NCBI GenBank assembly: GCA_017882185.1 | Contig: JADGQA010000006.1 | Span: 1-38,259, forward strand | Length of the DNA stretch: 38,259 bases | Source of the DNA: Bacteroidota bacterium | Lineage (GTDB): Bacteria > Bacteroidota > Ignavibacteria > UBA10030 | Direction of reading: 5' to 3' | Shown here: positions 6,972-15,645 of the stretch, piece after piece | Layout of the letters: each line of letters begins with the position of its first letter | How positions within the stretch are numbered: the stretch's first letter is position 1 | Notes under the pieces: generated by a model | What the model was told of the DNA's origin: nothing | Database searches by the model: none | Seen by the model: the letters and a program-made list of their open reading frames with translations, nothing else | Translations under genes and position numbers: made by a program

Positions 6972-9578
6972 TCAGTTCACTCTCTTTCTCAATTCCGCTA
7001 GTTTGCCCAGGGCCTCGAGTGGAGTCATCTTGTCGATCTCGAGTCCTCGTATCTCATTCCGCAATGCATCATCTTTCATCTCGAACATTGTCATCTGAAT
7101 CTCGTCGCCACCAATACGGCTTCGATCCGATTGTTTTCCCTCTCCGCTCAAGGTCAACTCTGATCCCTCAAGGTTCTTCAGTATTTTCTTCGCCCGTTCT
7201 GTAACCTCTTCCGGCAATCCGGCCATTTGCGCAACTTGTATACCGTACGAGTGGTCGGCAAATCCAGGGACGACTTTATGGAGAAATACTACTTTGTCCC
7301 CATATTCACGCACATCGACCTTATAATTCCTGATCCGTGGGAAATGCTCAGCAAGCTCATTGAGTTCGTGATAGTGCGTTGCAAACAGAGTCTTCGCGCC
7401 TATGCGTTGATGCAGGTATTCTGTCAAAGCCCAGGCAATGCTTATTCCATCAAACGTGCTCGTTCCCCTCCCCACCTCATCAAGCAAGATCAGACTGCTT
7501 TGAGTAGCGGTATTGACAATGTTCGCTGCTTCGTGCATCTCCACAAGAAACGTGCTCTCGCCGGATGCAATGTTGTCACTCGCACCCACCCGCGTGTAGA
7601 TTCGATCGACGATTCCCACCTTCGCAGCCGAAGCGGGAACAAAGCTCCCGATCTGTGCGAGCAGGACAATCAGCCCAACCTGTCTTAGGTAACTCGATTT
7701 GCCGCTCATGTTAGGACCGGTCAGAATCAAAATGAGGTCTTTCTCCGTGTCCATGAGAGTGTCGTTCGGCGTATAGGGCTCGCCCGGAGGAAGCAGTTTT
7801 TCAATGACTGGATGACGGCCTTCTTTGATTTCAATGATCCGGGACTTGTCTACTTCAGGACAGACGTAGTGATTTGCCACCGCGACTTCAGCAAGGGAAA
7901 CATAGCAATCGAGCACACCAATCAGTTCGGCATTATTCTGTATCTCGGCCGCGTGCTCCGAAATCAACATCCGCAGATCGTTGAAAATCCTCGTTTCCAA
8001 GGTAAGGATTTTCTCTTCGGCGTGAAGGATCTTCTCTTCATAATCCTTCAACTCCGGGGTAATATACCGCTCGGCATTGGTCAGGGTCTGTTTGCGAATA
8101 TAGTCAACCGGTACTTTTTCTTTATGAGTGTTCGTGATTTCTATGTAGTACCCAAAAACGTTGTTGTAGCTGATTTTCAACGATGGTATGCCGGTGCGTT
8201 GACGTTCGCGTTGTTGCTGTGCTGCGATCCATTCCTTAGCTCCGGATGCAAGTGACCTGATCTCATCAAGCTCCGTATTATAGCCTTTCCGAATCACTCC
8301 ACCATCAGCCAACGAAAGCGGCAATTCATCTGCGAGGGCTTTTTGAATCACGCCGACGGCGTCATTCATCGGATCCAATCCGGCACAGAGCGCCTTCATG
8401 GGCAAAGATTTCGTAGCAGCCAAATGGTTCTTCAATGGACCTATGTGTAAAAGAAATTCTTTGAGCTGGTTCACCTCGCGCGGATTTGCACGGCCTGTCG
8501 CGATTTTTGCGATAAGTCGTGAAAGGTCCCCAATGTGACTCAGTTCATGCTTGATTGTTCTGCGAACGGCATCCAGGCTCACGAGCTCTCGAATTGCGGT
8601 CAGCCTCTGTTGAATGGGCTCGAGCTTTTTCGAAGGTCTATTGATCCAGATCTTCAACAATCGTCCGCCCATGGGTGTTTGTGTATCGTCAATTACGGAG
8701 AACAGAGTCCCGTCTGCCTGTCCCGACATCGATGAAGTAATCTCGAGATTCCGTTTGGTCGATATATCAAGAACCATATAATCGCTAATGTCTGCAGGAA
8801 CAATTCGCCGGATATGAACCAAGTTGGTTTTTTGTGTCTCTTGCAAATAGTTCATAATGGCACCAGCAGCCACAACACCGATCCTCATTTCCTCAATACC
8901 GAACCCCTTGAGAGTCTTGGTTTTGAAATGGTTAATCAGAATTTCGTATGCGTAGTCAACATTGAATACCCAGTCATCCGACTTCGTGTAGATTCCGCGG
9001 TAATCGTCCTTGAGCAACCCTTTAAGGGTTTCAAGGTCTCTTTTTTGCACAATCAATTCAGATGCCTGCAGGTTGGAAACCTGTTCTGAAAGATTTTTCA
9101 AAGGAAACTCACTCACCGTAAATTCACCCGTGGAAACATCGATATACGCGAAACCCACCAGGTCTTGACTCGTTGCCAGAGGAGAGGTGAGCGCAACTGA
9201 AGCCAGGAAGTTGTTCTGGCTGCGTTCAAGTACCTTGTCTGAAAAAGCGATTCCGGGAGTCATAACTTCGATCACATCGCGCTTCACGATCCCCTTCGCG
9301 AATTTCGGGTCCTCCAGCTGCTCGCACACCGCGACACGATATCCTGCCTTCAGAAGCTTTGGCAAGTATGCATCGAGTGCGTGATGTGGGAATCCAGCGA
9401 GCGGGATCTCACCAGCCGCACCATTTCCCCGTTTTGTCAGAACGATCCCCAACACTTTGGCTGTGACCTTCGCATCGTCTTCGAACGTCTCGTAAAAATC
9501 ACCCATACGGAACAACAGAATTGTTTCCGGATACTTTGCCTTCACTTGCCGATATTGTGACATCAACGGCGTTGACAT
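6972..9578 (-). CDS. mutS: DNA mismatch repair ATPase MutS
   Basis: Full-length 868-aa MutS1, the sensor of base mismatches and small loops in post-replicative repair. The N-terminal mismatch-binding motif is DFYE (27-30), with Phe28 the base-stacking residue and Glu30 its partner. Connector, lever and clamp regions follow. The ATPase has Walker A GPNMSGKS at 621-628, then the LLDEVGRGTSTFDG Walker B/signature region and FATHYHELNELAEHFP. The C-terminal helix-turn-helix dimerisation region includes HSYGIQVAQMAGLP. The ATG at 9578 is used, with a second in-frame ATG five codons on. No mutL gene is in the window. It lies between rtcB (43 bp upstream) and the radical SAM gene, all same strand. 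Confidence 0.97.
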   Translation of the reverse strand: MSTPLMSQYRQVKAKYPETILLFRMGDFYETFEDDAKVTAKVLGIVLTKRGNGAAGEIPLAGFPHHALDAYLPKLLKAGYRVAVCEQLEDPKFAKGIVKRDVIEVMTPGIAFSDKVLERSQNNFLASVALTSPLATSQDLVGFAYIDVSTGEFTVSEFPLKNLSEQVSNLQASELIVQKRDLETLKGLLKDDYRGIYTKSDDWVFNVDYAYEILINHFKTKTLKGFGIEEMRIGVVAAGAIMNYLQETQKTNLVHIRRIVPADISDYMVLDISTKRNLEITSSMSGQADGTLFSVIDDTQTPMGGRLLKIWINRPSKKLEPIQQRLTAIRELVSLDAVRRTIKHELSHIGDLSRLIAKIATGRANPREVNQLKEFLLHIGPLKNHLAATKSLPMKALCAGLDPMNDAVGVIQKALADELPLSLADGGVIRKGYNTELDEIRSLASGAKEWIAAQQQRERQRTGIPSLKISYNNVFGYYIEITNTHKEKVPVDYIRKQTLTNAERYITPELKDYEEKILHAEEKILTLETRIFNDLRMLISEHAAEIQNNAELIGVLDCYVSLAEVAVANHYVCPEVDKSRIIEIKEGRHPVIEKLLPPGEPYTPNDTLMDTEKDLILILTGPNMSGKSSYLRQVGLIVLLAQIGSFVPASAAKVGIVDRIYTRVGASDNIASGESTFLVEMHEAANIVNTATQSSLILLDEVGRGTSTFDGISIAWALTEYLHQRIGAKTLFATHYHELNELAEHFPRIRNYKVDVREYGDKVVFLHKVVPGFADHSYGIQVAQMAGLPEEVTERAKKILKNLEGSELTLSGEGKQSDRSRIGGDEIQMTMFEMKDDALRNEIRGLEIDKMTPLEALGKLAELRKRVN

Positions 9579-9621
9579 TTCCGAGACTTCAGCAAAATTA
9601 ATTAGTAGACACTGAGTTCCA

Positions 9622-10800
9622 TCAGCCTTTGACGCAGATGACCTGTTTCAGCGCTACAACAGGCTCGACGAGATCACGCTCATTCTCGATCACGGTATCG
9701 ATATCCTTGTAGGCCTTCGGAATCTCGTCGATGACTCCTTCGTCCTTTCGGCATTCGACACCGATTGTTTGTTCTTCCATGTCTTTGGCAGTGAACGTGG
9801 CCTTTGCCCTTGTTCGGGACATCCTTCTCCCAGCTCCGTGGCTTGCGGAATTGAATGATTCGGGGTTCCCCAACCCTCTCACAATATATGACTTCGATCC
9901 CATGGAACCAGGAATAATTCCCTCATCTCCGTGCTCAGCACGTATTGCGCCTTTGCGCGTTACCCACACCTCTGCGCCGAAATGAGATTCCTTGGCGACA
10001 TAATTGTGGTGACAATTGACAACCTTTGTAGGCTCAAAGGGCACTCCATCGTTCATTGTCCGGGCGACATCGTTCATAATGAGCTCAAGCATGATATCCC
10101 GGTTTTTCCGAGCGTATGCCTGAGCCCACAACACGTCGTGGAAGTACTGGGCACATTCCCGCGTCCCGACTCGGAGGTAAGAAAAATCACGATGTGGAAG
10201 CTTGATTTCGTGGAGCTTCATCAATTCTTCAGCGATATCGATGTGCACATCGGCAAGAGTCTTGCCAATGTTTCGACTTCCGCTATGGAGAAGAATCCAC
10301 ACGCGATCCCGCTCATCATAACAGATCTCGATGAAATGGTTTCCGCCGCCGAGGGTCCCGTGCTGATGCTGTGCTTTTCTGAAAAGGTTCTGAACAAAGG
10401 GCGTAAGGTTTTTGAATTCGGACCATCCATCCCAACCCTCTGTCTGTCGCACAAGATCTTTATGTTCATGAAAACCTACGGGGACAGAGCGTTCGATGGA
10501 ATGTCTCAGCTCACCGAGTTTCCCTTCCAGCATCACAAGATTGAACGGAGTCTGAACGGCAGCCATCCCGCATCCAATGTCAACTCCTACGGCAGCGGGT
10601 ATAATGACATCCTTGGAAACGTAAACCGTGCCTATGGTTGATCCACGCCCTACGTGGACATCCGGCATCACCGCCACATGTCTGAAGACAAACGGCATCG
10701 AGGCGAGCTGGAGGAGCTGTTTCTCCGCTTCTTCCTCGATGTCATCGGTCCATACCTTTATGGGAACATATGTGCCGCGCAGAGTCTTCTTGATCGGCAT
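9622..10800 (-). CDS. rtcB: RtcB-family RNA ligase (tRNA-splicing/RNA repair)
   Basis: A 392-aa GTP- and Mn2+-dependent RNA ligase that joins 2',3'-cyclic phosphate or 3'-phosphate ends to 5'-OH ends. The metal and guanylylation residues are all present: Asp75 and Cys78 in VGVDIGCGMA, His155 in LGGGNHFIEI, His172 in LHSGSRNIG, His264/265 in NCHHNYVAKE, and the nucleophile His321 in SASHGAGRRMSR. At 392 aa it belongs to the shorter bacterial RtcB type (archaeal and human-type enzymes are near 480-500 aa). GGGGAA lies upstream of the ATG at 10800. No rtcA, archease or RtcR-type regulator is nearby; instead it follows a small CPXCG zinc-ribbon gene by 47 bp. The function is well supported; the physiological substrate is unknown. 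Confidence 0.95.
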   Translation of the reverse strand: MPIKKTLRGTYVPIKVWTDDIEEEAEKQLLQLASMPFVFRHVAVMPDVHVGRGSTIGTVYVSKDVIIPAAVGVDIGCGMAAVQTPFNLVMLEGKLGELRHSIERSVPVGFHEHKDLVRQTEGWDGWSEFKNLTPFVQNLFRKAQHQHGTLGGGNHFIEICYDERDRVWILLHSGSRNIGKTLADVHIDIAEELMKLHEIKLPHRDFSYLRVGTRECAQYFHDVLWAQAYARKNRDIMLELIMNDVARTMNDGVPFEPTKVVNCHHNYVAKESHFGAEVWVTRKGAIRAEHGDEGIIPGSMGSKSYIVRGLGNPESFNSASHGAGRRMSRTRAKATFTAKDMEEQTIGVECRKDEGVIDEIPKAYKDIDTVIENERDLVEPVVALKQVICVKG

Positions 10801-10847
10801 ATTCGATTCCCCAATTCATGGCGCATTTTGAATTAAATGCGGTCCAA

Positions 10848-11039
10848 TCATTCCTCTATCACGGCCTGGATGACGACCGCACCGTTGGATTGCTCGACCC
10901 GGATGCTAAGAACATTTGGGTGACAGCAGACCGAACAATCTTCCACGTACGACTGCTTTGCACCTGCGGTTGGATCGACAAGCGTCTCGTTCCCCTCCCC
11001 GCAATACGCGCAAGCATATTCTACCAAGACACCGTCCAT
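10848..11039 (-). CDS. Small CPXCG-type cysteine-rich (zinc ribbon) protein
   Basis: A 63-aa protein starting at the ATG at 11039. It has CAYCGE near residue 11 and EDCSVCCHP near residue 35, i.e. two Cys-x2-Cys knuckles separated by a TLVDPTAGAKQSYVEDC-like linker. This is the layout of the Cys_rich_CPXG family, whose members are short predicted zinc ribbons of unknown role. The frame remains open upstream to an ATG at 11120, but those extra 27 codons run through the pfk terminator hairpin, so the short form is preferred. No Shine-Dalgarno is visible; a promoter candidate at 11047-11078 would start transcription almost at the ATG (see findings). It lies 47 bp upstream of rtcB on the same strand. 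Confidence 0.8.
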   Translation of the reverse strand: MDGVLVEYACAYCGEGNETLVDPTAGAKQSYVEDCSVCCHPNVLSIRVEQSNGAVVIQAVIEE

Positions 11040-11046
11040 TGTCCGG

Positions 11047-11078
11047 TAAAGATACAGAAAGTTGCATCTGGAGACAAA
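11047..11078 (-). promoter_or_regulatory. Bacteroidota-type promoter candidate for the CPXCG gene (leaderless)
   Basis: On the minus strand TTTG, a 20-nt spacer, then TATCTTTA, matching the -33/-7 pattern TTTG-N19/20-TAnnTTTG except for the last base. Only 7 nt (CCGGACA) separate it from the ATG at 11039, so the mRNA would have little or no leader. It starts right after the U-tract of the pfk terminator, which makes an independent start of transcription here sensible. Confidence 0.42.
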
Positions 11079-11111
11079 TAAGAAAGGCTCCCTGTAAGGA
11101 CAGAGAGCCTT
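11074..11111 (-). terminator. Rho-independent terminator of the phosphofructokinase gene
   Basis: Arms at 11084-11095 and 11100-11111 pair over 12 bp in the RNA (one G-U), with a 4-nt loop, followed on the minus strand by the U-rich UUCUUAUUUG. It lies 28 nt after the pfk stop codon. Confidence 0.85.
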
Positions 11112-11138
11112 GCTTTGCATATCGGCTGACTTGTGTGT

Positions 11139-12299
11139 CTAATAAAGAAACATCGGCTTGCCCAGCAGGTGACTGACGTTTGGCCGGTAATGTTGTGAAT
11201 CGTATAACTCAGCCACGTCTAGCCTCTTCAATCCTTGTCCAAGCATTTCGATCGGCACTGTCGCGTATTTCCCATCCCTCAATGCGACCATGCGGCCACA
11301 ATCTTTTTTCAGCGCCATGTCCGTAGCTATGACTGCGAAACTCGAAGCGACCATTCTGTCCAGAGCGTCCGGTTCTCCACTTCGCATCAGATACGCAAGC
11401 TGTTGATACACGGTATGAGTTCCAAGAATCTTCCTGATCGCCTGTTCGGTGATCGCACCGATCCCTCCCAGCTTCTTGTGTCCGTAGGCATCCTCTTCGC
11501 CATATTCAACTACCTGACCTCCGATCAAATTTGCCCCTTCGGAAATCGTCATGATGGCATAGTTGCTTGGATTGTTTTTCTTATCTTCCCACAGCATCGC
11601 AGCCAGCTTTTCTACATCAAAAGGAACTTCTGATATCACAGCACGATCTGCTCCGCCCAGATAGGCGGCAAGCAGAGATGTCTCGCCCGAGTTCCGTCCG
11701 AACAGTTCCACTACCGCGATCCGTTCGTGGGATCCTGCAACGGTTCTCAAAGCAGTAATGAAATCCACGCTGCGCGTTATCGCCGTGGAGAATCCGATAC
11801 AGTAGTCGGTCCCGTACACATCATTGTCCATCGTCTTGGGAATTGCAACGACCGGCACCCCCTCCTTGTGGAGACGCGCGGCATAACTCTGCGTGTCGTC
11901 GCCACCAATGCTGATGATGACATCGAGTTTCAAGTGCTCGATCACTTTGAGAACGTGAGGCGTAAAGTCTATTCTCTTATCCTTATCAATCTTGTCGTAG
12001 TCGGAATCTCTCAGAAAATCCGGGACATCCTCCTTGCGAACTTTACCGGGATTCGTCCGGGAAGTATGCAGAAAGGTGCCGCCGGATCGATCGACGGTGC
12101 GTGTATTCGACTTGTTCAGTTTGACAAAATGTTTTCCTTCGTTATCAGTAGCGTCGAGGTTATAGTTAAGCAGGCCTCCCCAACCTTTGCGGAAGCCAAT
12201 TACCTCGGCGCCTTTATCTTCGGAGCGATATACAACAGCTTTAATGCAGGGGTTCAAGCCTGGAACGTCACCACCACCTGTTAGGATTCCAATTCTCAT
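11139..12299 (-). CDS. 6-phosphofructokinase family, residues predict pyrophosphate dependence
   Basis: A 386-aa group A phosphofructokinase; converts fructose 6-phosphate to fructose 1,6-bisphosphate in glycolysis. Seen: the nucleotide/phosphate loop [11 protein letters not shown] at 7-17, GGDDTQ at 132-137, PKTMDND at 154-160 with the catalytic TxDxD, the effector/substrate loop [17 protein letters not shown] near 198-214, and ISEGA. The two positions that separate ATP from pyrophosphate users are Asp135 (Gly104 in E. coli PfkA) and Lys155 (Gly124 there). Both are of the pyrophosphate type, so a reversible PPi-PFK is predicted; this is inference from residues only. It lies 24 bp downstream of surE and ends at a strong terminator. 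Confidence 0.9.
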   Translation of the reverse strand: MRIGILTGGGDVPGLNPCIKAVVYRSEDKGAEVIGFRKGWGGLLNYNLDATDNEGKHFVKLNKSNTRTVDRSGGTFLHTSRTNPGKVRKEDVPDFLRDSDYDKIDKDKRIDFTPHVLKVIEHLKLDVIISIGGDDTQSYAARLHKEGVPVVAIPKTMDNDVYGTDYCIGFSTAITRSVDFITALRTVAGSHERIAVVELFGRNSGETSLLAAYLGGADRAVISEVPFDVEKLAAMLWEDKKNNPSNYAIMTISEGANLIGGQVVEYGEEDAYGHKKLGGIGAITEQAIRKILGTHTVYQQLAYLMRSGEPDALDRMVASSFAVIATDMALKKDCGRMVALRDGKYATVPIEMLGQGLKRLDVAELYDSQHYRPNVSHLLGKPMFLY

Positions 12300-12323
12300 A
12301 TTGTTTTTTCCCTTTATACGGAT

Positions 12324-13118
12324 TTAGTGAATGAGATCGTTCAAATTCCAGCGTTTAAGCACATCCATCATCGCATAGTCTGTGAGATCATACTGGATGG
12401 GTGAAATAGAAATATAGTCTTTGCGTACTGCCGCCTGATCAAACTCTAGATCTATGTCCGCTTCGTCGAGACCTCCGGTCAACCAGAAGTATTCCTTGTT
12501 TCCTGGATCTCTTCGCGTATCGAATGTATCATTCCAGATGGAGCGTCCCTGGCGGGTCACAAGAACTCCACGAATATCCGTTTCTTTCAATGGAGGGATG
12601 TTCACATTGAGGAGCGTCCGATCAGGCAATCCCTTCTTCACAACACGAAGGGCGAGTTTTCTCACAAACTTTGCTGCAAAGCGGAAGTCCACTTTTCCGT
12701 ACGTCGTGACGGAAGCAGCGATCGAGGGAATACCCAGAATAGTCCCTTCGGTTGCTGCCGAGACGGTCCCGGAATAAATGATGCTGATGGCGGTGTTCGA
12801 TCCGTGATTAATGCCGGAGACTACAAGATCCGGCTTCCGCTTCAGTATCGCGCGAACCGCGAGTTTAACGCAGTCTGCAGGAGTGCCTTGAACTGCATAA
12901 CCGAAGAACTTGCCATCCTTTCGAAATTCCTTCATTCGCAAGGGATAGCTCATCGTTATGGCATGACCCACCGCGCTTTGCTGCTTGTCCGGCGCAACGA
13001 CAGTGACCGTCCCGATCTTTTTTAATTCCTGCACGAGAACATAGATCCCGGGTGCATCAATTCCGTCGTCGTTGCAGACCAAAATTCTGAGAGTCTTCGC
13101 TTTTCTTTTCTTCAGCAT
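12324..13118 (-). CDS. surE: 5'/3'-nucleotidase SurE
   Basis: A 264-aa SurE family phosphatase that hydrolyses nucleoside 5'- and 3'-monophosphates. The metal site is recognised by ILVCNDDGIDAPGI (Asp17, Asp18) near the N-terminus, the VVAPDKQQSAVGHAIT motif near 40-55 with the metal-binding Ser, and VSGINHGSNTAISIIYSGTVSAA (shortened reading: the Asn of GINHGSN is the fourth ligand). The length is normal for the family. The ATG at 13118 follows a candidate promoter by only 6 nt, with no Shine-Dalgarno. It follows panB after a strong hairpin terminator, so it probably starts its own transcript, which continues into pfk. Confidence 0.95.
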   Translation of the reverse strand: MLKKRKAKTLRILVCNDDGIDAPGIYVLVQELKKIGTVTVVAPDKQQSAVGHAITMSYPLRMKEFRKDGKFFGYAVQGTPADCVKLAVRAILKRKPDLVVSGINHGSNTAISIIYSGTVSAATEGTILGIPSIAASVTTYGKVDFRFAAKFVRKLALRVVKKGLPDRTLLNVNIPPLKETDIRGVLVTRQGRSIWNDTFDTRRDPGNKEYFWLTGGLDEADIDLEFDQAAVRKDYISISPIQYDLTDYAMMDVLKRWNLNDLIH

Positions 13119-13124
13119 CGGATT

Positions 13125-13155
13125 GGAAGATAGAAAAAATTTGAACCCTAAACAA
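13125..13155 (-). promoter_or_regulatory. Bacteroidota-type promoter candidate for surE (leaderless)
   Basis: On the minus strand TTG, a 20-nt spacer, then TATCTTCC, followed by AATCCG and the surE ATG at 13118. The TTG touches the outer edge of the panB terminator hairpin. It has the same spacing and the same short distance to the ATG as the candidate in front of the CPXCG gene. Confidence 0.36.
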
Positions 13156-13187
13156 CGAAGCCCTGAATTATAGTTCAGGGCTTCGTT
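13154..13187 (-). terminator. Terminator hairpin after panB
   Basis: Perfect 14-bp inverted repeat (13154-13167 with 13174-13187) and a 6-nt loop, about 31 nt after the panB stop. The downstream minus-strand sequence is GUUUAGGG and then, further on, AAUUUUUUC, so the U-tract is imperfect, but the stem is very stable. Confidence 0.75.
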
Positions 13188-13217
13188 CCTGTCGTTTACA
13201 TTTCCGAGAGCGGAGTA

Positions 13218-14042
13218 TCAGTAGCTTTCTTCCTTCGAAGGGAACTTGCCGGCTTTCACATCCTTCACGTACCCGCTGACTGATTCTTGAATGGCCTGGG
13301 CGAGATGTGCGTACTTTCTCACAAACCGCGGATTAAAGTCCTCGTAGAGCCCAAGCATATCCGAAACAACTAGCACTTGACCATCGCAGTGTATGCCCGC
13401 TCCGATTCCAATCGTCGGTATTCTTAATGATTTTGTGATTTTTGTTGCGAGTACTCCGGGTATTTTTTCAAGAACGACAGAGAACGCACCGGCTTCCTCC
13501 AACACTTTTGCATCCCTTAGCAGTTGCTTCGCCTCTCCGGGAGAAACTCCCCTGGGTTGATATCCTCCGAATTGATGAATCGACTGCGGGGTCAATCCGA
13601 TATGTCCCATGACCGGAATTCCCGCCTGCATCACTTTGTGGACCATTTCGGCAATTCGTTCGCCACCTTCGAATTTGACACCCCCCGCTCCGGTTTCTTT
13701 CATAACCCGTCCTGCATTGCGAAATCCGTCGTCCGCATGGACTTGATAACTCATGAACGGCATATCGACGATAACCATCGCCCGATCAACTCCACGGACA
13801 ACCGTCTTGGCGTGATAAATCATTTCATCGAGCGTCACGGAGATCGTTGTCTCCTGACCCTGGAACACCATCCCCAGCGAATCGCCGACAAGAACAAGGT
13901 CTATTCCCGCACGGTCCAATAATCGGGACGTGATGAAATCATACGCAGTCAGACAAGCAATGGGCTGTCCTTTGCGTTTCATTTCTGCTATCGTTCTCGT
14001 CGTAATGCGCTTGGGCCCAGAAATGTCAGAGACTTGCTTCAT
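13218..14042 (-). CDS. panB: 3-methyl-2-oxobutanoate hydroxymethyltransferase PanB
   Basis: First committed enzyme of pantothenate (coenzyme A) synthesis; adds a hydroxymethyl group from methylene-tetrahydrofolate to alpha-ketoisovalerate. The 274-aa (beta/alpha)8 enzyme shows CLTAYDFITSRLLDRAGIDL, then LVGDSLGMV (metal-binding Asp), VIVDMPFMSY, GGVKFEGG, GHIGLTPQSIHQFGGY (catalytic Glu/Lys region) and IGIGAG. The start is set at the ATG 14042-14040 because it overlaps the upstream lipM stop as ATGA and has GGAG in front; a longer reading to 14099 would lie inside lipM. No panC or panD is nearby. The coupling to a lipoyl-attachment gene suggests a shared cofactor-themed operon, by position only. 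Confidence 0.96.
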   Translation of the reverse strand: MKQVSDISGPKRITTRTIAEMKRKGQPIACLTAYDFITSRLLDRAGIDLVLVGDSLGMVFQGQETTISVTLDEMIYHAKTVVRGVDRAMVIVDMPFMSYQVHADDGFRNAGRVMKETGAGGVKFEGGERIAEMVHKVMQAGIPVMGHIGLTPQSIHQFGGYQPRGVSPGEAKQLLRDAKVLEEAGAFSVVLEKIPGVLATKITKSLRIPTIGIGAGIHCDGQVLVVSDMLGLYEDFNPRFVRKYAHLAQAIQESVSGYVKDVKAGKFPSKEESY

Positions 14043-14815
14043 GAATACGCTCCAGTCATAGATAGCTCTTGATTCGCAAAGTCGAATTTGATTCCCCAAG
14101 CCTCTTCAAAACCAGTCCGTACAGCCTCAGCGCATTCTTCAAACGTGACCACTCGACCGAGTGCCGCAGACAAGTCAATCGTCTTCTTATCGATTTCCAT
14201 TTTGAGTCGCTCTCTGTCCAAATCATCTTGCAGCTTCAGATACTCGATGAGTCGCTTGTGATCAGGGCCCAGGAGCAGTGATCCGTGTTGCAGTACGATT
14301 TCTCCGCCATTCCTCCCAACATACCTTCGTTGTGCACTCCCAACAAGTTTCCTGCCACCGATCTGAATTTCATACCTCGCGGAACTGGAAAAACAAGCTG
14401 CTGATGAAGTTGACCGATACAACGATGGGAAATGTGGCTGGGATTTTTCGAGGGTGACATCGACCCCTAACATCTTTAGCCCCTGGACCAGCGCCTGGCT
14501 GATTTCATTGTATACAGCTAAAACTCTCTTTGCGGGTGAACCCATGGTAACACAGTATGTCAACTCCTCAGAATGCAGAATTGCCCTTCCCCCTGTTGGC
14601 CTCCGAACGATGTCTATGCCATCACGCGTGGCTTTTGAAATATCGATTTCGTCCATGGACTGATTCCAGCCGAGTGAAATTGCGGTAGGTTTCCAACCAT
14701 AGACACGCACAGTCGGATTCCCGTTTCCTTCAGCAAGTGAGTGCACAAGGGATTCATCGAATTCCATATTGAATGTGCCGGGATGGTTCCCCGTGTCGAC
14801 AAATATCCAACGCAT
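14039..14815 (-). CDS. lipM: Lipoate/octanoate transferase, LipM-like
   Basis: A 258-aa protein of the biotin/lipoyl ligase fold. It shows VRRPTGGRAILHSEELTYCV (67-86, the lipoate-pocket loop) and ACFSSSARYEIQIGGRKLVG (140-159) with Cys141 and Lys156. The Cys-to-Lys spacing of 15 matches Bacillus LipM, where Cys150 is the acyl-enzyme nucleophile and Lys165 the key lysine, so octanoyl-ACP:protein octanoyltransferase is the first choice and lipoate ligase LplA the alternative. Start: ATG at 14815, preceded by AGGAAG; a TTG at 14836 would place the start only 3 nt from the lpxA stop. It is coupled to panB by a 4-nt overlap. No lipA is seen in the window. Confidence 0.85.
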   Translation of the reverse strand: MRWIFVDTGNHPGTFNMEFDESLVHSLAEGNGNPTVRVYGWKPTAISLGWNQSMDEIDISKATRDGIDIVRRPTGGRAILHSEELTYCVTMGSPAKRVLAVYNEISQALVQGLKMLGVDVTLEKSQPHFPSLYRSTSSAACFSSSARYEIQIGGRKLVGSAQRRYVGRNGGEIVLQHGSLLLGPDHKRLIEYLKLQDDLDRERLKMEIDKKTIDLSAALGRVVTFEECAEAVRTGFEEAWGIKFDFANQELSMTGAYS

Positions 14816-14839
14816 CGTTCTTGATTCTTCCTGCAAGAA

Positions 14840-15631
14840 TTACCTGTGTGGATGACCCGTCAGAATGCCCCGCTTGCTGCCTGCAATGAAATCGAGTACG
14901 TTCTTCACTTCAGGGACTTGCTCGACTTCTTCTTTAACGCGGGCTACTGCCTGTGACACATTCAGGTTTGATCGGTAGATTAGTCGATAGGCCTTATCCA
15001 GCATCTCGATAGACTTGGCAGAAAACCCTCGCCGCTTGAGGCCAATAACGTTCAGACCTTCAAAACAAAGGGGCTCCTGACCACAGAGAATGTAGGGGGG
15101 AACGTCTTTCACGACTCTGAATCCTCCTCCAACCATGGCGTGATCACCGATATGCACGAACTGGTGAACGGGGGTCAACCCCCCGATGATGACATAATCG
15201 CCCAGATGCACGTGTCCTCCAAGGGGGGCACAGTTCGCGATGATAACATTGTTGCCAACACGGCAGTCGTGGGCCACGTGTGTGTAGGCCATAAAGAGAC
15301 AATCGTTGCCGATAATCGTTTTGCCAGTCTCCACCGTTGCTCGATTCAATGTCACACACTCCCGGATGATCACGTTGTTGCCAATTTCCAATGTCGTAGG
15401 TTCGCCATCGTATTTGAGGTCTTGGGGTGGACCGCCGACGACTGCACCCGGGAAGACCTTGCAGTTTCTTCCTAACCGTGTCCCATTTGCAATGTGAGCG
15501 TGTGGACCAATCCACGTCCCTTCACCTATGACGACATCGTCTTCAATCGTGGAAAAGGCCCCAACGCAAACGTTCTCGCCCAGTTGTGCCTTCGAGCCCA
15601 CGAGTGCGTGGGGGTCAATTGAAATGCTCAT
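14840..15631 (-). CDS. lpxA: UDP-N-acetylglucosamine acyltransferase LpxA
   Basis: First acyl transfer of lipid A synthesis: moves a 3-hydroxyacyl chain from ACP to UDP-GlcNAc. The 263-aa protein is a left-handed beta-helix built of hexapeptide repeats (IGEGTWIGPHAHI, VIIRECVTLNRATV and others), with the catalytic His121 in MAYTHVAHDCRVG and a C-terminal helical tail. The length is standard. It lies 14 bp after the lpxC-fabZ stop and 24 bp before lipM, in one run on the minus strand. The order lpxD, lpxC-fabZ, lpxA is the usual one in Bacteroidota/Chlorobiota. Confidence 0.97.
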   Translation of the reverse strand: MSISIDPHALVGSKAQLGENVCVGAFSTIEDDVVIGEGTWIGPHAHIANGTRLGRNCKVFPGAVVGGPPQDLKYDGEPTTLEIGNNVIIRECVTLNRATVETGKTIIGNDCLFMAYTHVAHDCRVGNNVIIANCAPLGGHVHLGDYVIIGGLTPVHQFVHIGDHAMVGGGFRVVKDVPPYILCGQEPLCFEGLNVIGLKRRGFSAKSIEMLDKAYRLIYRSNLNVSQAVARVKEEVEQVPEVKNVLDFIAGSKRGILTGHPHR

Positions 15632-15645
15632 AGATTCTGAATTCG

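Noticed and set aside
9931-10641. A 236-codon open frame on the plus strand
   Set aside because: It is antisense to rtcB, whose catalytic motifs are all intact; it has no family resemblance.
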